Shown one piece after another: positions 1 through 7,190 of a stretch of 14,856 bases of DNA (the first letter of the stretch is position 1; every line of letters begins with the position of its first letter). Source of the DNA: Bacillota bacterium (lineage in GTDB: Bacteria > Bacillota > Thermosediminibacteria > Thermosediminibacterales > Thermosediminibacteraceae); assembly GCA_003242255.1 (NCBI GenBank), contig QGUT01000026.1, forward strand, positions 1-14,856. The letters are read 5' to 3'. Under the pieces are notes generated by a model, which worked only from the letters and a program-made list of their open reading frames with translations, did no database searches and was not told where the DNA came from. The translations under genes were made by a program, and so were the position numbers.

Positions 1-527
1 ACTATTCTCACGTGAGCTTCTATATCCAGCAATATTTTATGTCTCGTCTGATTTATACCGGCTTCTTCAAAGGCTTCGGAGGTGTCCACATACACCGTTC
101 CCACCGGATAGAGAGATACATTGATAACAGGGCCCATATTGGATAGAATTTTACTTCCCGTAACCAAACCCAGCGGTATCTTTATTTTTTCCATGCTGAT
201 AGATTTTAAAGCCTTTAAAACTTCTAGAGAAGTTTCGGTTTCTATCCTGTTTATTTCTATCGTATTTACCTGAATTAACGTTACCTGGCCGTTTATATCT
301 TTATGTACAGCTATGAGGTCTGTGTACTTAATGTTTCTGGTTATCCTTTCTTTTACCGCCTTATTTATAGCTTCCGTTGCCACTACTCTAGCTCTAGCTT
401 CTGCTATCGCCAGAACGCTTGGCGCTATTTGCTTTTCTACGAATGCAAAAAACACTAGAATAATTATTGCCATAAATAAAATAAAAACCTCATATTTTCT
501 CCTTCGAGTTTTTACTCGAAATTTCAT
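1..527 (-). CDS. yunB: Sporulation protein YunB, C-terminal part beyond the window
   Basis: Read on the minus strand from ATG at 527, this frame stays open for 175 codons to the window edge, so the 3' end is missing (B. subtilis YunB is about 250 residues). The start is basic (MKFRVKTRRRKYE), followed by one membrane segment at about residues 13-31 and then an extracytoplasmic domain. Family-typical stretches include IPLGLVTGSK (117-126), PVGTVYVDTSEAF (141-153) and AGINQTRHKI (156-165). In Bacillus YunB is made in the mother cell under sigma-E and is needed for normal spore formation, but its biochemical role is not known. A strong ribosome binding site, AGGAGGGG (540-533), sits 5 nt before the ATG and fixes the start. 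That site is also the 3' arm of the tyrS terminator. Its presence supports a spore-forming host. The family assignment is by recall of conserved motifs. Confidence 0.88.
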   Translation of the reverse strand, partial: MKFRVKTRRRKYEVFILFMAIIILVFFAFVEKQIAPSVLAIAEARARVVATEAINKAVKERITRNIKYTDLIAVHKDINGQVTLIQVNTIEINRIETETSLEVLKALKSISMEKIKIPLGLVTGSKILSNMGPVINVSLYPVGTVYVDTSEAFEEAGINQTRHKILLDIEAHVRI

Positions 528-563
528 AAAAACCCCTCCTAATTAAAATATGCAGGAGGGGTT
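528..563 (-). terminator. Rho-independent terminator of tyrS, overlapping the yunB ribosome binding site
   Basis: A perfect 10-bp inverted repeat (531-540 with 554-563, arms AACCCCTCCT and AGGAGGGGTT on the minus strand) with a 13-nt loop begins 8 nt after the tyrS stop and is followed by a short T run on the minus strand (532-528). The 3' arm is the AGGAGGGG ribosome binding site of yunB, and the T run touches its ATG. The T run is short (five, two of them within the stem), so termination may be partial. Confidence 0.75.
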
Positions 564-571
564 ATATTCGT

Positions 572-1786
572 TCATGATTGTTTACTGCTGCCGACCACCT
601 TTACGAATTTCCTTTTTCCCACCTGGAGCACGAAAGGAGAATCGGTCTCCAGGTCTACAGGATCCATGATTTTTTCCCCGTTTATCTTGACCGCTCCCTG
701 TCTCAACATTCTCAAAGCCTCGCTGTTGGACGACGAAAATCCCACCAGGGTTATCAATTTAGGGAGCCAGATTTTTTCATCTTTTATCTCGAACACAGGA
801 ATTTCATCGGGCAGATCTTTCTTTTGGAATACCCTCACAAAACTTTCTTCAGCTTTCAAAGCTTCTTCGTGGCCGTGGTAAAGCTTTACAATTTCCCTGG
901 CCAACCTCATTTTAACATCTCGAGGATTTGCCCTGCCTTCCTTTAAGTCTTCCGCTATTTTTTCTATTTCAGACTGTTCCAAGTCTGTAGCCAGGTTGTA
1001 ATACTCTATCATTATTTCATCCGGAATCGACATTACCTTGCCGTACATCTCCTCGGGGGAATCGCTTACGCCTATGTAATTTCCGAGGCTTTTGCTCATC
1101 TTTCTCTTGCCATCGGTGCCTACGAGAATTGGCATGAGCACCGCAATTTGAGGTTCCTGTCCGTATTCTTTTTGGAGGATTCGCCCCATCAGTATGTTGA
1201 ATTTTTGTTCAGTCGCCCCCAGTTCGACATCGGCATTGAGTGCCACCGAATCGTAGCCCTGCACCAGGGGATAGAAAAATTCATGGATGGAAATGGGCTT
1301 CCCTTCGCTAAATCTTTTGCTAAAATCTTCTCTTTCCAGCATGCGCGCTACGGTGTACTTGGAAGCTAATTTTATCACTTCTTCAAAGGTCATCCGGCCC
1401 AGCCATTCGCTGTTGAAAACTACCTTGGTCTTATCCGGATCTAAAATTTTGAAAACCTGTTCCTTGTATGTCTTCGCATTTTCGTAAATTTCTTCCCTAG
1501 AAAGCTGCTTCCTGGTCTCTGATTTGCCCGTCGGGTCTCCTATCATCCCGGTAAAGTCACCGATTATCAATATAACTTGATGGCCTAATTCCTGAAACTG
1601 TCGCATTTTCCTCAAAACTACGGCATGTCCCAAATGAACATCGGGAGCAGTAGGATCCAGCCCCAATTTTACCTTCAGGGGTCGTTTTTCTTCGTAAGAT
1701 TTTTTCAGCTTATTTAAAAGTTCTTCTTCTGAAATTATTTCAGCCGCATTTTTCCTCAATATTTCCAATTGTTCTTCCGGCCTCAA
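572..1786 (-). CDS. tyrS: Tyrosyl-tRNA synthetase, TyrZ-like (KMSKS) type
   Basis: Class I aminoacyl-tRNA synthetase that charges tRNA-Tyr with tyrosine in the cytoplasm. The 404-residue protein is full length. The Rossmann-fold HIGH signature appears as HLGH at residues 51-54, after LGLDPTAPDV. The tyrosine/ATP pocket includes YPLVQGYDS (172-180) and GATEQ (190-194), and the second ATP loop is KMSKS at 229-233. This loop marks the TyrZ-like branch rather than the KFGKT branch typified by E. coli TyrS. An S4 RNA-binding domain fills about residues 341-398. The start is TTG at 1786, preceded by GAAGAGGG; no ATG or GTG suits better. The gene has its own sigma-A promoter and a leader of about 25 nt, too short for the T-box that controls many Firmicutes tyrS genes. 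A terminator follows the stop. Confidence 0.96.
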   Translation of the reverse strand: MRPEEQLEILRKNAAEIISEEELLNKLKKSYEEKRPLKVKLGLDPTAPDVHLGHAVVLRKMRQFQELGHQVILIIGDFTGMIGDPTGKSETRKQLSREEIYENAKTYKEQVFKILDPDKTKVVFNSEWLGRMTFEEVIKLASKYTVARMLEREDFSKRFSEGKPISIHEFFYPLVQGYDSVALNADVELGATEQKFNILMGRILQKEYGQEPQIAVLMPILVGTDGKRKMSKSLGNYIGVSDSPEEMYGKVMSIPDEIMIEYYNLATDLEQSEIEKIAEDLKEGRANPRDVKMRLAREIVKLYHGHEEALKAEESFVRVFQKKDLPDEIPVFEIKDEKIWLPKLITLVGFSSSNSEALRMLRQGAVKINGEKIMDPVDLETDSPFVLQVGKRKFVKVVGSSKQS

Positions 1787-1819
1787 CTTTATCCCTCTTC
1801 CGTGAAGATTTTTTTAATA

Positions 1820-1848
1820 ATTATAACACAGCGGCTGCCATAGTTCAA
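1820..1848 (-). promoter_or_regulatory. Sigma-A promoter of tyrS
   Basis: On the minus strand the -35 box TTGAAC (1848-1843) and a perfect -10 box TATAAT (1825-1820) are separated by exactly 17 nt. Transcription would start near 1813, leaving about 25 nt before the TTG start of tyrS at 1786. No inverted repeat, T-box motif or other leader structure fits in that space. Confidence 0.8.
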
Positions 1849-1857
1849 ACTTTGCGT

Positions 1858-1886
1858 TTTCTTCAATGTTTATAATATGGTATAAT
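1858..1886 (+). promoter_or_regulatory. Extended -10 promoter of the PBP gene
   Basis: On the plus strand TGG followed by TATAAT (1878-1886) makes an extended -10 element. The -35 position (1858-1863, TTTCTT) is poor, as is usual for extended -10 promoters. A second TATAAT lies at 1871-1876 but has no convincing -35. The element sits 9 bp from the -35 box of the divergent tyrS promoter, so the two polymerases could interfere. The likely leader is about 40 nt. Confidence 0.6.
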
Positions 1887-1934
1887 AATTTCGACGCGGG
1901 GACACAATGTATAAAATAACCGGGGAGGTTAACT

Positions 1935-4316
1935 ATGGGAAAACCAAGAAAAAGAAAGACCTCTCTCGCGAGGGGCTTGATAACTTTTTTGGTAATCGCC
2001 TTTATTTTGTCCGGTGGAGCCGCTTTAGGGTTGTTTTTGTACTACATAAAGGACACGCCATCTTTTGACCCTCAGAAACTGAAGGCCAGCGAAACTTCTA
2101 TTGTATACGATTCTAATAACAATGTAATAGCCGAGCTCCACGGGGGCCAAAATAGAATTCCCGTCTCTCTGGATCAAATCCCCGAACATCTCAAGCAAGC
2201 TTTCATCGCCATCGAAGACCAATATTTTTACAGACACAAGGGCATCAATTTTAAATCCCTCATAGGTGCTTTGTGGACCGATATAGTCTCGGGAAAATAT
2301 CAGAGAGGCGCCAGCACTATTACACAGCAATTGGTCAAAAACGTCTTCCTCACTCATGAAAAGACTTTAAAGCGAAAAGCTCAGGAGGCGTGGCTCGCAA
2401 TCCAGATCGAACGCCACTATACCAAAGATCAAATTCTGGAATTTTATCTAAACCAGATCTATTTTGGCCATTCAGCCTACGGTGTGGAAGCTGCCGCTCA
2501 GACCTTTTTTGGGAAGAGCGTGAAGGACCTCACCCTGGCGGAAAGCGCCATGCTCGCCGGAGTAACCAAAGGTCCTTCGATTTACTCACCTTATAACAAT
2601 TTCGAAAAAGCGAAAGAGAGACAAGCTCTAGTCTTGAACGAAATGGTAGAAATGGGCTTCATCACAAAAGAAGAGGCCGAGAAGGCCAAAAAGGAAGAGA
2701 TAAAACTGGTGGGCCTCGAAAACGCAAAGGCGGACTACAAAGCCCCATATTTCACCGATTTCGTCATAACCCAGTTGGCCGAAGATTTACAGAGAGAGTT
2801 GGGGCTTACCGAATCTGAAGCTTATGAAAAAATTTACAACGGTGGGTTGAGAATTTATACCACCCTAGACTTAGAAATCCAGGAGGCGGCTGAAAGAGCT
2901 CTGGCCGACCCCAAGAACTACCCCTACACGAGAGAAGACAAGAACGGCCTTCCCCAGCCTCAAGCCGCCGCAGTAGTCATTGACCCCCACACCGGCTATA
3001 TTAAGGCAATGGTAGGCGGCCGCGAACATTATCAGAAACTGGGCTTAAACAGGGCAACTCAATCTTATCGACAGCCGGGCTCAGCCTTTAAACCCATTGT
3101 CGTTTATACCCCTGCAATAGATATGGGGTATACTGCCGCCAGCGTCATCGACGATTCGCCGGTTTCTTACGGCAACTGGTCTCCTCAAAACTATTCTAGA
3201 GACTTCAAAGGACTCACCACTATAAAGAAAGCCATCGCAGATTCAATCAACGTGGTAGCGGTTAAAACCCTTGAAAAGATCGGCGTCGACAGAGGAATCG
3301 AATACGCCCAGAAATTAGGCATAAAAAGCCTTGTCTTGGAGGGCAAGAAAAACGACAGGCAATTGTCGATAGCCTTGGGAGGCTTGACAAAAGGCGTTTC
3401 ACCCCTTGAACTCGCTTCGGCATACGGGACTTTGGCCAACCAAGGGGTACACGTGGAACCAATAGCTATTTTGAAGGTTGTCGACAAAAATGGGAGAACC
3501 ATTCTGGAAAATACTCCCACTAAATGGACCGCTGTAAGCCCTCAGGTTGCCTATATAATGACCGAGATGATGCGAAGCGTAGTGACCGAAGGAACCGCGA
3601 CGAGGCTTGCCAGTTTCCCGTTCCCCGTAGCGGGCAAAACAGGCACTACTTCCGATAGCAAAGACGTTTGGTTCGTAGGTTACACGCCTCATCTGGTCGC
3701 AGCCGTGTGGATGGGGCACGACGAGCCAACCCCGATGAGGGGAGTTGCAGGCGGCAACCAGCCCGCTTTGATTTGGAGGCAAATTATGACCGCAGCCCAT
3801 AAAAATCTGCCTAAGATTGGTTTCTCAAAGCCATCGGGAATCGTTGGCCCCATAGCCGTTTGCGCCGATTCAGGCAAAATTCCTACAGAACTGTGCAACA
3901 ACGATCCCAGGGGTTCCCGGGTAAGATATGAATACTTTATAAAGGGAACCGAGCCCACGGAACTCTGCGATGTCCACGTTCAAGAGTTGATAGATACAGC
4001 TTCAGGGAAACTGGCGACACCCTACTGTCCTCCTGAGCAGGTAGTGCAAAAAGTTTTCCTGAACAGGCCAGCTTACCAAGTTTCTCCCGATGGCAAAATC
4101 CCATTGGACGCGAAATACATGCCGCCCACAGAATACTGCGATCTGCACACCCATGAATCATCTACGGGCGGCAGCGGAGAAGAAGAGGGGGAAGGGGTTT
4201 TTAATCCGGTTGAACCCGTAGACAGCATCCCTCAGGACAGCGAAACCCCCACAAACGGCAGCAACAATAACACTGGGGTCCAAGGGCCTGACCAAAGTGA
4301 AAACGGAACGCTGTAA
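1935..4316 (+). CDS. Class A penicillin-binding protein (PBP1A family)
   Basis: Bifunctional cell-wall enzyme that polymerises glycan strands from lipid II and cross-links their peptides on the outer face of the membrane. The 793-residue protein has a basic cytoplasmic tail, one membrane anchor (about 14-37), a family 51 glycosyltransferase domain with the catalytic motif EDQYFYRHKG (94-103) and GASTITQQ (125-132), and a transpeptidase domain with SAFK (catalytic Ser383, Lys386), SIN (437-439) and KTGT (568-571). After about residue 625 comes an extracellular extension with five cysteines (643, 654, 678, 697, 735) and a low-complexity Gly/Glu/Asn/Ser tail. ATG at 1935 follows GGGGAGG with a 6-nt gap. 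The gene is transcribed alone, divergent from tyrS, and ends at a bidirectional terminator. It could be called pbpF, ponA or mrcA; the exact subfamily is not certain. Confidence 0.96.
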   Translation: MGKPRKRKTSLARGLITFLVIAFILSGGAALGLFLYYIKDTPSFDPQKLKASETSIVYDSNNNVIAELHGGQNRIPVSLDQIPEHLKQAFIAIEDQYFYRHKGINFKSLIGALWTDIVSGKYQRGASTITQQLVKNVFLTHEKTLKRKAQEAWLAIQIERHYTKDQILEFYLNQIYFGHSAYGVEAAAQTFFGKSVKDLTLAESAMLAGVTKGPSIYSPYNNFEKAKERQALVLNEMVEMGFITKEEAEKAKKEEIKLVGLENAKADYKAPYFTDFVITQLAEDLQRELGLTESEAYEKIYNGGLRIYTTLDLEIQEAAERALADPKNYPYTREDKNGLPQPQAAAVVIDPHTGYIKAMVGGREHYQKLGLNRATQSYRQPGSAFKPIVVYTPAIDMGYTAASVIDDSPVSYGNWSPQNYSRDFKGLTTIKKAIADSINVVAVKTLEKIGVDRGIEYAQKLGIKSLVLEGKKNDRQLSIALGGLTKGVSPLELASAYGTLANQGVHVEPIAILKVVDKNGRTILENTPTKWTAVSPQVAYIMTEMMRSVVTEGTATRLASFPFPVAGKTGTTSDSKDVWFVGYTPHLVAAVWMGHDEPTPMRGVAGGNQPALIWRQIMTAAHKNLPKIGFSKPSGIVGPIAVCADSGKIPTELCNNDPRGSRVRYEYFIKGTEPTELCDVHVQELIDTASGKLATPYCPPEQVVQKVFLNRPAYQVSPDGKIPLDAKYMPPTEYCDLHTHESSTGGSGEEEGEGVFNPVEPVDSIPQDSETPTNGSNNNTGVQGPDQSENGTL

Positions 4317-4319
4317 AGC

Positions 4320-4348
4320 AAAAAAGGGAGCAAAATGCTCCCTTTTTT
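4320..4348. terminator. Bidirectional rho-independent terminator between converging genes
   Basis: The arms 4320-4332 and 4336-4348 pair perfectly over 13 bp (AAAAAAGGGAGCA with its complement) around a 3-nt AAA loop. The A run and T run at either side let it end transcription in both directions. It lies just after the PBP stop (4316) and touches the last base of the DUF523 gene on the other strand, so it insulates two converging units. Confidence 0.92.
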
Positions 4349-4803
4349 CACAAGCCCTGTAAATAGTCGTCCGAATCGATCACTTTTATCCCGTGGGCCG
4401 ACAAATAAGCTGCCGTTACCCCCATCCCTTTTTTCAACGTCCCATCAAATTTCCCATCGTATATAAAGCGACATCCGCAGGATGGGCTCCTGGATTTCAG
4501 GATGGCTGCCTCGGCTTTTATCAGTTTCGCCAGTTTTAACGCTTCCTCGGCGCCCCTGATAAAATACTCCGTTACATCAAGACCGTCTTTGGTGAGGACT
4601 TTCGCTTTTCCCTCAATTACCTTAAAGCCGTCGCCGCCTACTATTTCGGCCGGGATCCTGGGTGTAGGTAATCCACCGGCTTGTTCCGGACAGAAAGGGA
4701 CGGCTTTTTTATTTCGCACCATATCTTCAAAAATTTCGTGGCTGTTATTTTTACCATCGTACTTGGTATTAAAACCAGCAAGGCACGCGCTTACTAGGAT
4801 CAA
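4348..4803 (-). CDS. DUF523 family protein (TudS-like thiouracil desulfurase family)
   Basis: A full-length 151-residue soluble protein of the DUF523/YbbK family. Family marks are VSACLAG near the N-terminus with Cys7, FCPEQAGGLPTPR (37-49) with Cys38, and KSRSPSCGC (103-111) with Cys109 and Cys111. Family members characterised as TudS hold an iron-sulfur cluster through three conserved cysteines and remove sulfur from 2-thiouracil; the Cys7, Cys38 and Cys109 set fits this. Whether this protein has that activity, or works on thiolated tRNA breakdown products, is inference. The start is TTG at 4803, which overlaps the mutS2 stop as TTGA, so translation is probably coupled. It is the last gene of the pheST-mutS2 operon and ends at the bidirectional terminator. 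Confidence 0.88.
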   Translation of the reverse strand: MILVSACLAGFNTKYDGKNNSHEIFEDMVRNKKAVPFCPEQAGGLPTPRIPAEIVGGDGFKVIEGKAKVLTKDGLDVTEYFIRGAEEALKLAKLIKAEAAILKSRSPSCGCRFIYDGKFDGTLKKGMGVTAAYLSAHGIKVIDSDDYLQGL

Positions 4804-7169
4804 CGGAACTCCACCACCGTAACCCCTATTCCACCTTCGTTAAGCTCGCCGGGCCTAAAGGATTTTATGTCCTTTCGCGTTCTCAACATGTCCTGGATGC
4901 CTTTCCTCAGCACACCCGTTCCTTTACCGTGGATAATTACTGCATTGGAGAGTCCCGCAAGGCTCGCATCGTCCAAATATTTTTCCACCTTCAACAAGGC
5001 CTCTTCCAACGTGAGACCCCTTACATCTATCTCTCTCGACACTTCTTGGGCCTTTTTCATCGACAAATGAGAATAGGAGGATTCAATTTTTTCGGGTTTA
5101 TCCTCTTCTATTTTTAAAAGACTTGAGACCGGCAGATTTATTCGCATCAGGCCTATTTGCACCTGGGCCGTTTTCCCCTTCTCATCCATTGAAACTATAT
5201 ATCCCTCTTGATTTAAGCTTTCCACCATAACCTTATCGCCGGGACGCAGCGGACCCGATGTCGTTTTTCGCATAGAGGTCTTTATCAGCGGAGCCTCTTT
5301 TACTTCATAATCTTCTATCGCTTTTTTCAAAGTCTTTCTGACCTCTTCCGCTATCCTGTCCCTGATTTGCTTCGCATCTTGGGCTTCCAATTCCTTTAAC
5401 TTTTCAAATACTTCTTCGGCTTCTCTCCTCGCCTTTTCGACGATCTGCCTTGCTTTTTCCCTGGCCTTTTCCATAATTCTTTCCTGATTTGCTTTCAGTT
5501 TTTCCCTTTCTTTCTCCAGTTCTGCTATCTTATTGAAAAAGCTCTCTTTTAACTTCTCGAGCTCTTCCCTTTCCTGCCTAATACGCTTTCTCTCCCATTC
5601 TATTTCCTGGAGCATATCTTCCATTCTTATATCTTCTACTTTTAAGAAATTTCTCCCGGCTTCAATGATCTCTCTTTTTAGCCCCAGTCGTTTTGCGATT
5701 TCAAAGGCATTGCTCTTTCCGGGAATTCCTATCGACAAGCGGTAAGTCGGGCTTAATGTTTCCAGGTCAAACTCTACGCTCGCATTTTCCATTCCATCTC
5801 TGGAATAAGCAAAAGCCTTCAGTTCGCTGTAGTGAGTGGTCGCTATCACCCTGGCCCCTATTTTATGAAAGTAATCCAGTATGGACATAGCCAGTGCTGC
5901 ACCTTCAGTGGGGTCCGTCCCGGCTCCCAGTTCATCCAGCAATACCAGACTTTTAGAATCCGCTTTATCCACAATCTCCTTAATATTTTTCATATGGGCC
6001 GAGAAGGTGCTGAGCGACTGCTCTATGCTCTGCTCATCGCCGATGTCGGCAAAAATATTGGTAAAAATGGACATTTCAGTTCCTTCATCGCAGGGAAGGT
6101 GAAGGCCGGATTGGGCCATAAGTGCAAAAAGGCCCACCGTTTTCAGGGAAACGGTCTTACCTCCTGTATTGGGTCCGGTTATGATCAGTACTGTAAATTG
6201 GTCCCCCAGATAGATGTCGATGGGGACGACTTCTCCTTTTAAAAGAGGGTGCCTGCCCTTTTTTATGTTTATAAAACCTCTCGTGTTAAATTGAGGTTCG
6301 ACCCCTTTGATTTCATCGCTGAACTTGGCTTTAGCCAGTATAAAATCCAAGCGTACGATAGCTTCAAAGGTCTCCTCCAGGAGTTCGCCGTTCTGGGCTA
6401 CTTTGTCCGTAAGGTCGCGCAATATCCGCTCTATTTCCTTGTCTTCTTCCATTTCCAATCTTCGTATTTCGTTGTTAATTTGAAGCACGGGCATGGGCTC
6501 TATATAAACGGTCAATCCGCTGGCCGACTGATCGTGTATTATCCCCGGGATGCTGCTTTTGTACTCCTGCTTCACCGGAATCACGTACCTGCCGTTTCGC
6601 ATGGTGATAATAGGCTCCTGAAGTAGTTTCTGATAGTTTGGGGAACTTATGTAATACTCCAGCTTTTCTCTGGCTCGCTGGAAAAGTATTTTTTTCTCCT
6701 TCCTTAGCTTTAACAATTCAGGGCTCGCATCGTCTGCTATTTCTTCCTCACTCAAAATTATTTTAAATATCCTATCCTCCAGCGAGGTGAAGGTATGGAG
6801 CCTTTCTATAATGCTTTCTACAACCTTGCAATCGGTCAACCCTTTATCGCTCCATGCCTTTTTTATCAGGCGCGAAGCCCTCATGATCTTGGCAATTGAA
6901 AGCAGTTCGCCGGGCAAAAGTATGCCACCCAGTGAAGCTCTTTTTACCGACTTTCGAATATCGGGCAGTTCGTCGATGGGCAAATTCAACCCCACTTTTA
7001 GCAATATTTTGCCCTCCGTCGTCTCCCGCTGCATTTTTTTTGCCATTTGCTCATCAGAAACAGGTTTTAAATCGAGCAATAATTTTTTTGCCAGATCTGA
7101 AACCGCGTATTTGCACGCCATCTGTTTTACTTTGTCGAACTCCAGTAATTTCTCCACCCGCTCATCCAT
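4800..7169 (-). CDS. mutS2: MutS2 ATPase with Smr domain
   Basis: A full-length 789-residue MutS2. The N-terminal part (about 1-290) is the helical core and clamp region; the MutS mismatch-recognition domain is absent, as expected for MutS2. The ABC-type ATPase follows, with Walker A GPNTGGKT (332-339), a signature region SLSTFSAHM (385-393), Walker B LVLLDE (408-413) and a switch histidine in ATTHYSE (443-449). A long charged coiled coil covers about 510-600, then a KOW-like stretch (640-685), and the C-terminal Smr domain (about 712-789) with DVRG (715-718) and HGKG (747-750). Known roles in the family are suppression of homologous recombination in some species and, in B. subtilis, splitting of collided ribosomes. 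ATG at 7169 follows AAGGTGGTC. It lies 21 nt after polX and overlaps the DUF523 start by 4 nt. Confidence 0.97.
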   Translation of the reverse strand: MDERVEKLLEFDKVKQMACKYAVSDLAKKLLLDLKPVSDEQMAKKMQRETTEGKILLKVGLNLPIDELPDIRKSVKRASLGGILLPGELLSIAKIMRASRLIKKAWSDKGLTDCKVVESIIERLHTFTSLEDRIFKIILSEEEIADDASPELLKLRKEKKILFQRAREKLEYYISSPNYQKLLQEPIITMRNGRYVIPVKQEYKSSIPGIIHDQSASGLTVYIEPMPVLQINNEIRRLEMEEDKEIERILRDLTDKVAQNGELLEETFEAIVRLDFILAKAKFSDEIKGVEPQFNTRGFINIKKGRHPLLKGEVVPIDIYLGDQFTVLIITGPNTGGKTVSLKTVGLFALMAQSGLHLPCDEGTEMSIFTNIFADIGDEQSIEQSLSTFSAHMKNIKEIVDKADSKSLVLLDELGAGTDPTEGAALAMSILDYFHKIGARVIATTHYSELKAFAYSRDGMENASVEFDLETLSPTYRLSIGIPGKSNAFEIAKRLGLKREIIEAGRNFLKVEDIRMEDMLQEIEWERKRIRQEREELEKLKESFFNKIAELEKEREKLKANQERIMEKAREKARQIVEKARREAEEVFEKLKELEAQDAKQIRDRIAEEVRKTLKKAIEDYEVKEAPLIKTSMRKTTSGPLRPGDKVMVESLNQEGYIVSMDEKGKTAQVQIGLMRINLPVSSLLKIEEDKPEKIESSYSHLSMKKAQEVSREIDVRGLTLEEALLKVEKYLDDASLAGLSNAVIIHGKGTGVLRKGIQDMLRTRKDIKSFRPGELNEGGIGVTVVEFR

Positions 7170-7190
7170 AAAATACGACCACCTTTTTTA

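Noticed and set aside
313..546. A 77-codon plus-strand frame at the left edge
   Set aside because: It is the shadow of yunB, which has family motifs and a strong ribosome binding site on the minus strand.
1787..1934. A T-box or other riboswitch before tyrS
   Set aside because: The promoter leaves only about 25 nt of leader, and no AGGGTGG motif or terminator hairpin is present.
7170..7190. Internal promoters in the short gaps of the pheS-DUF523 cluster
   Set aside because: The gaps are 15-21 nt and hold only ribosome binding sites; no -35/-10 pair was convincing.
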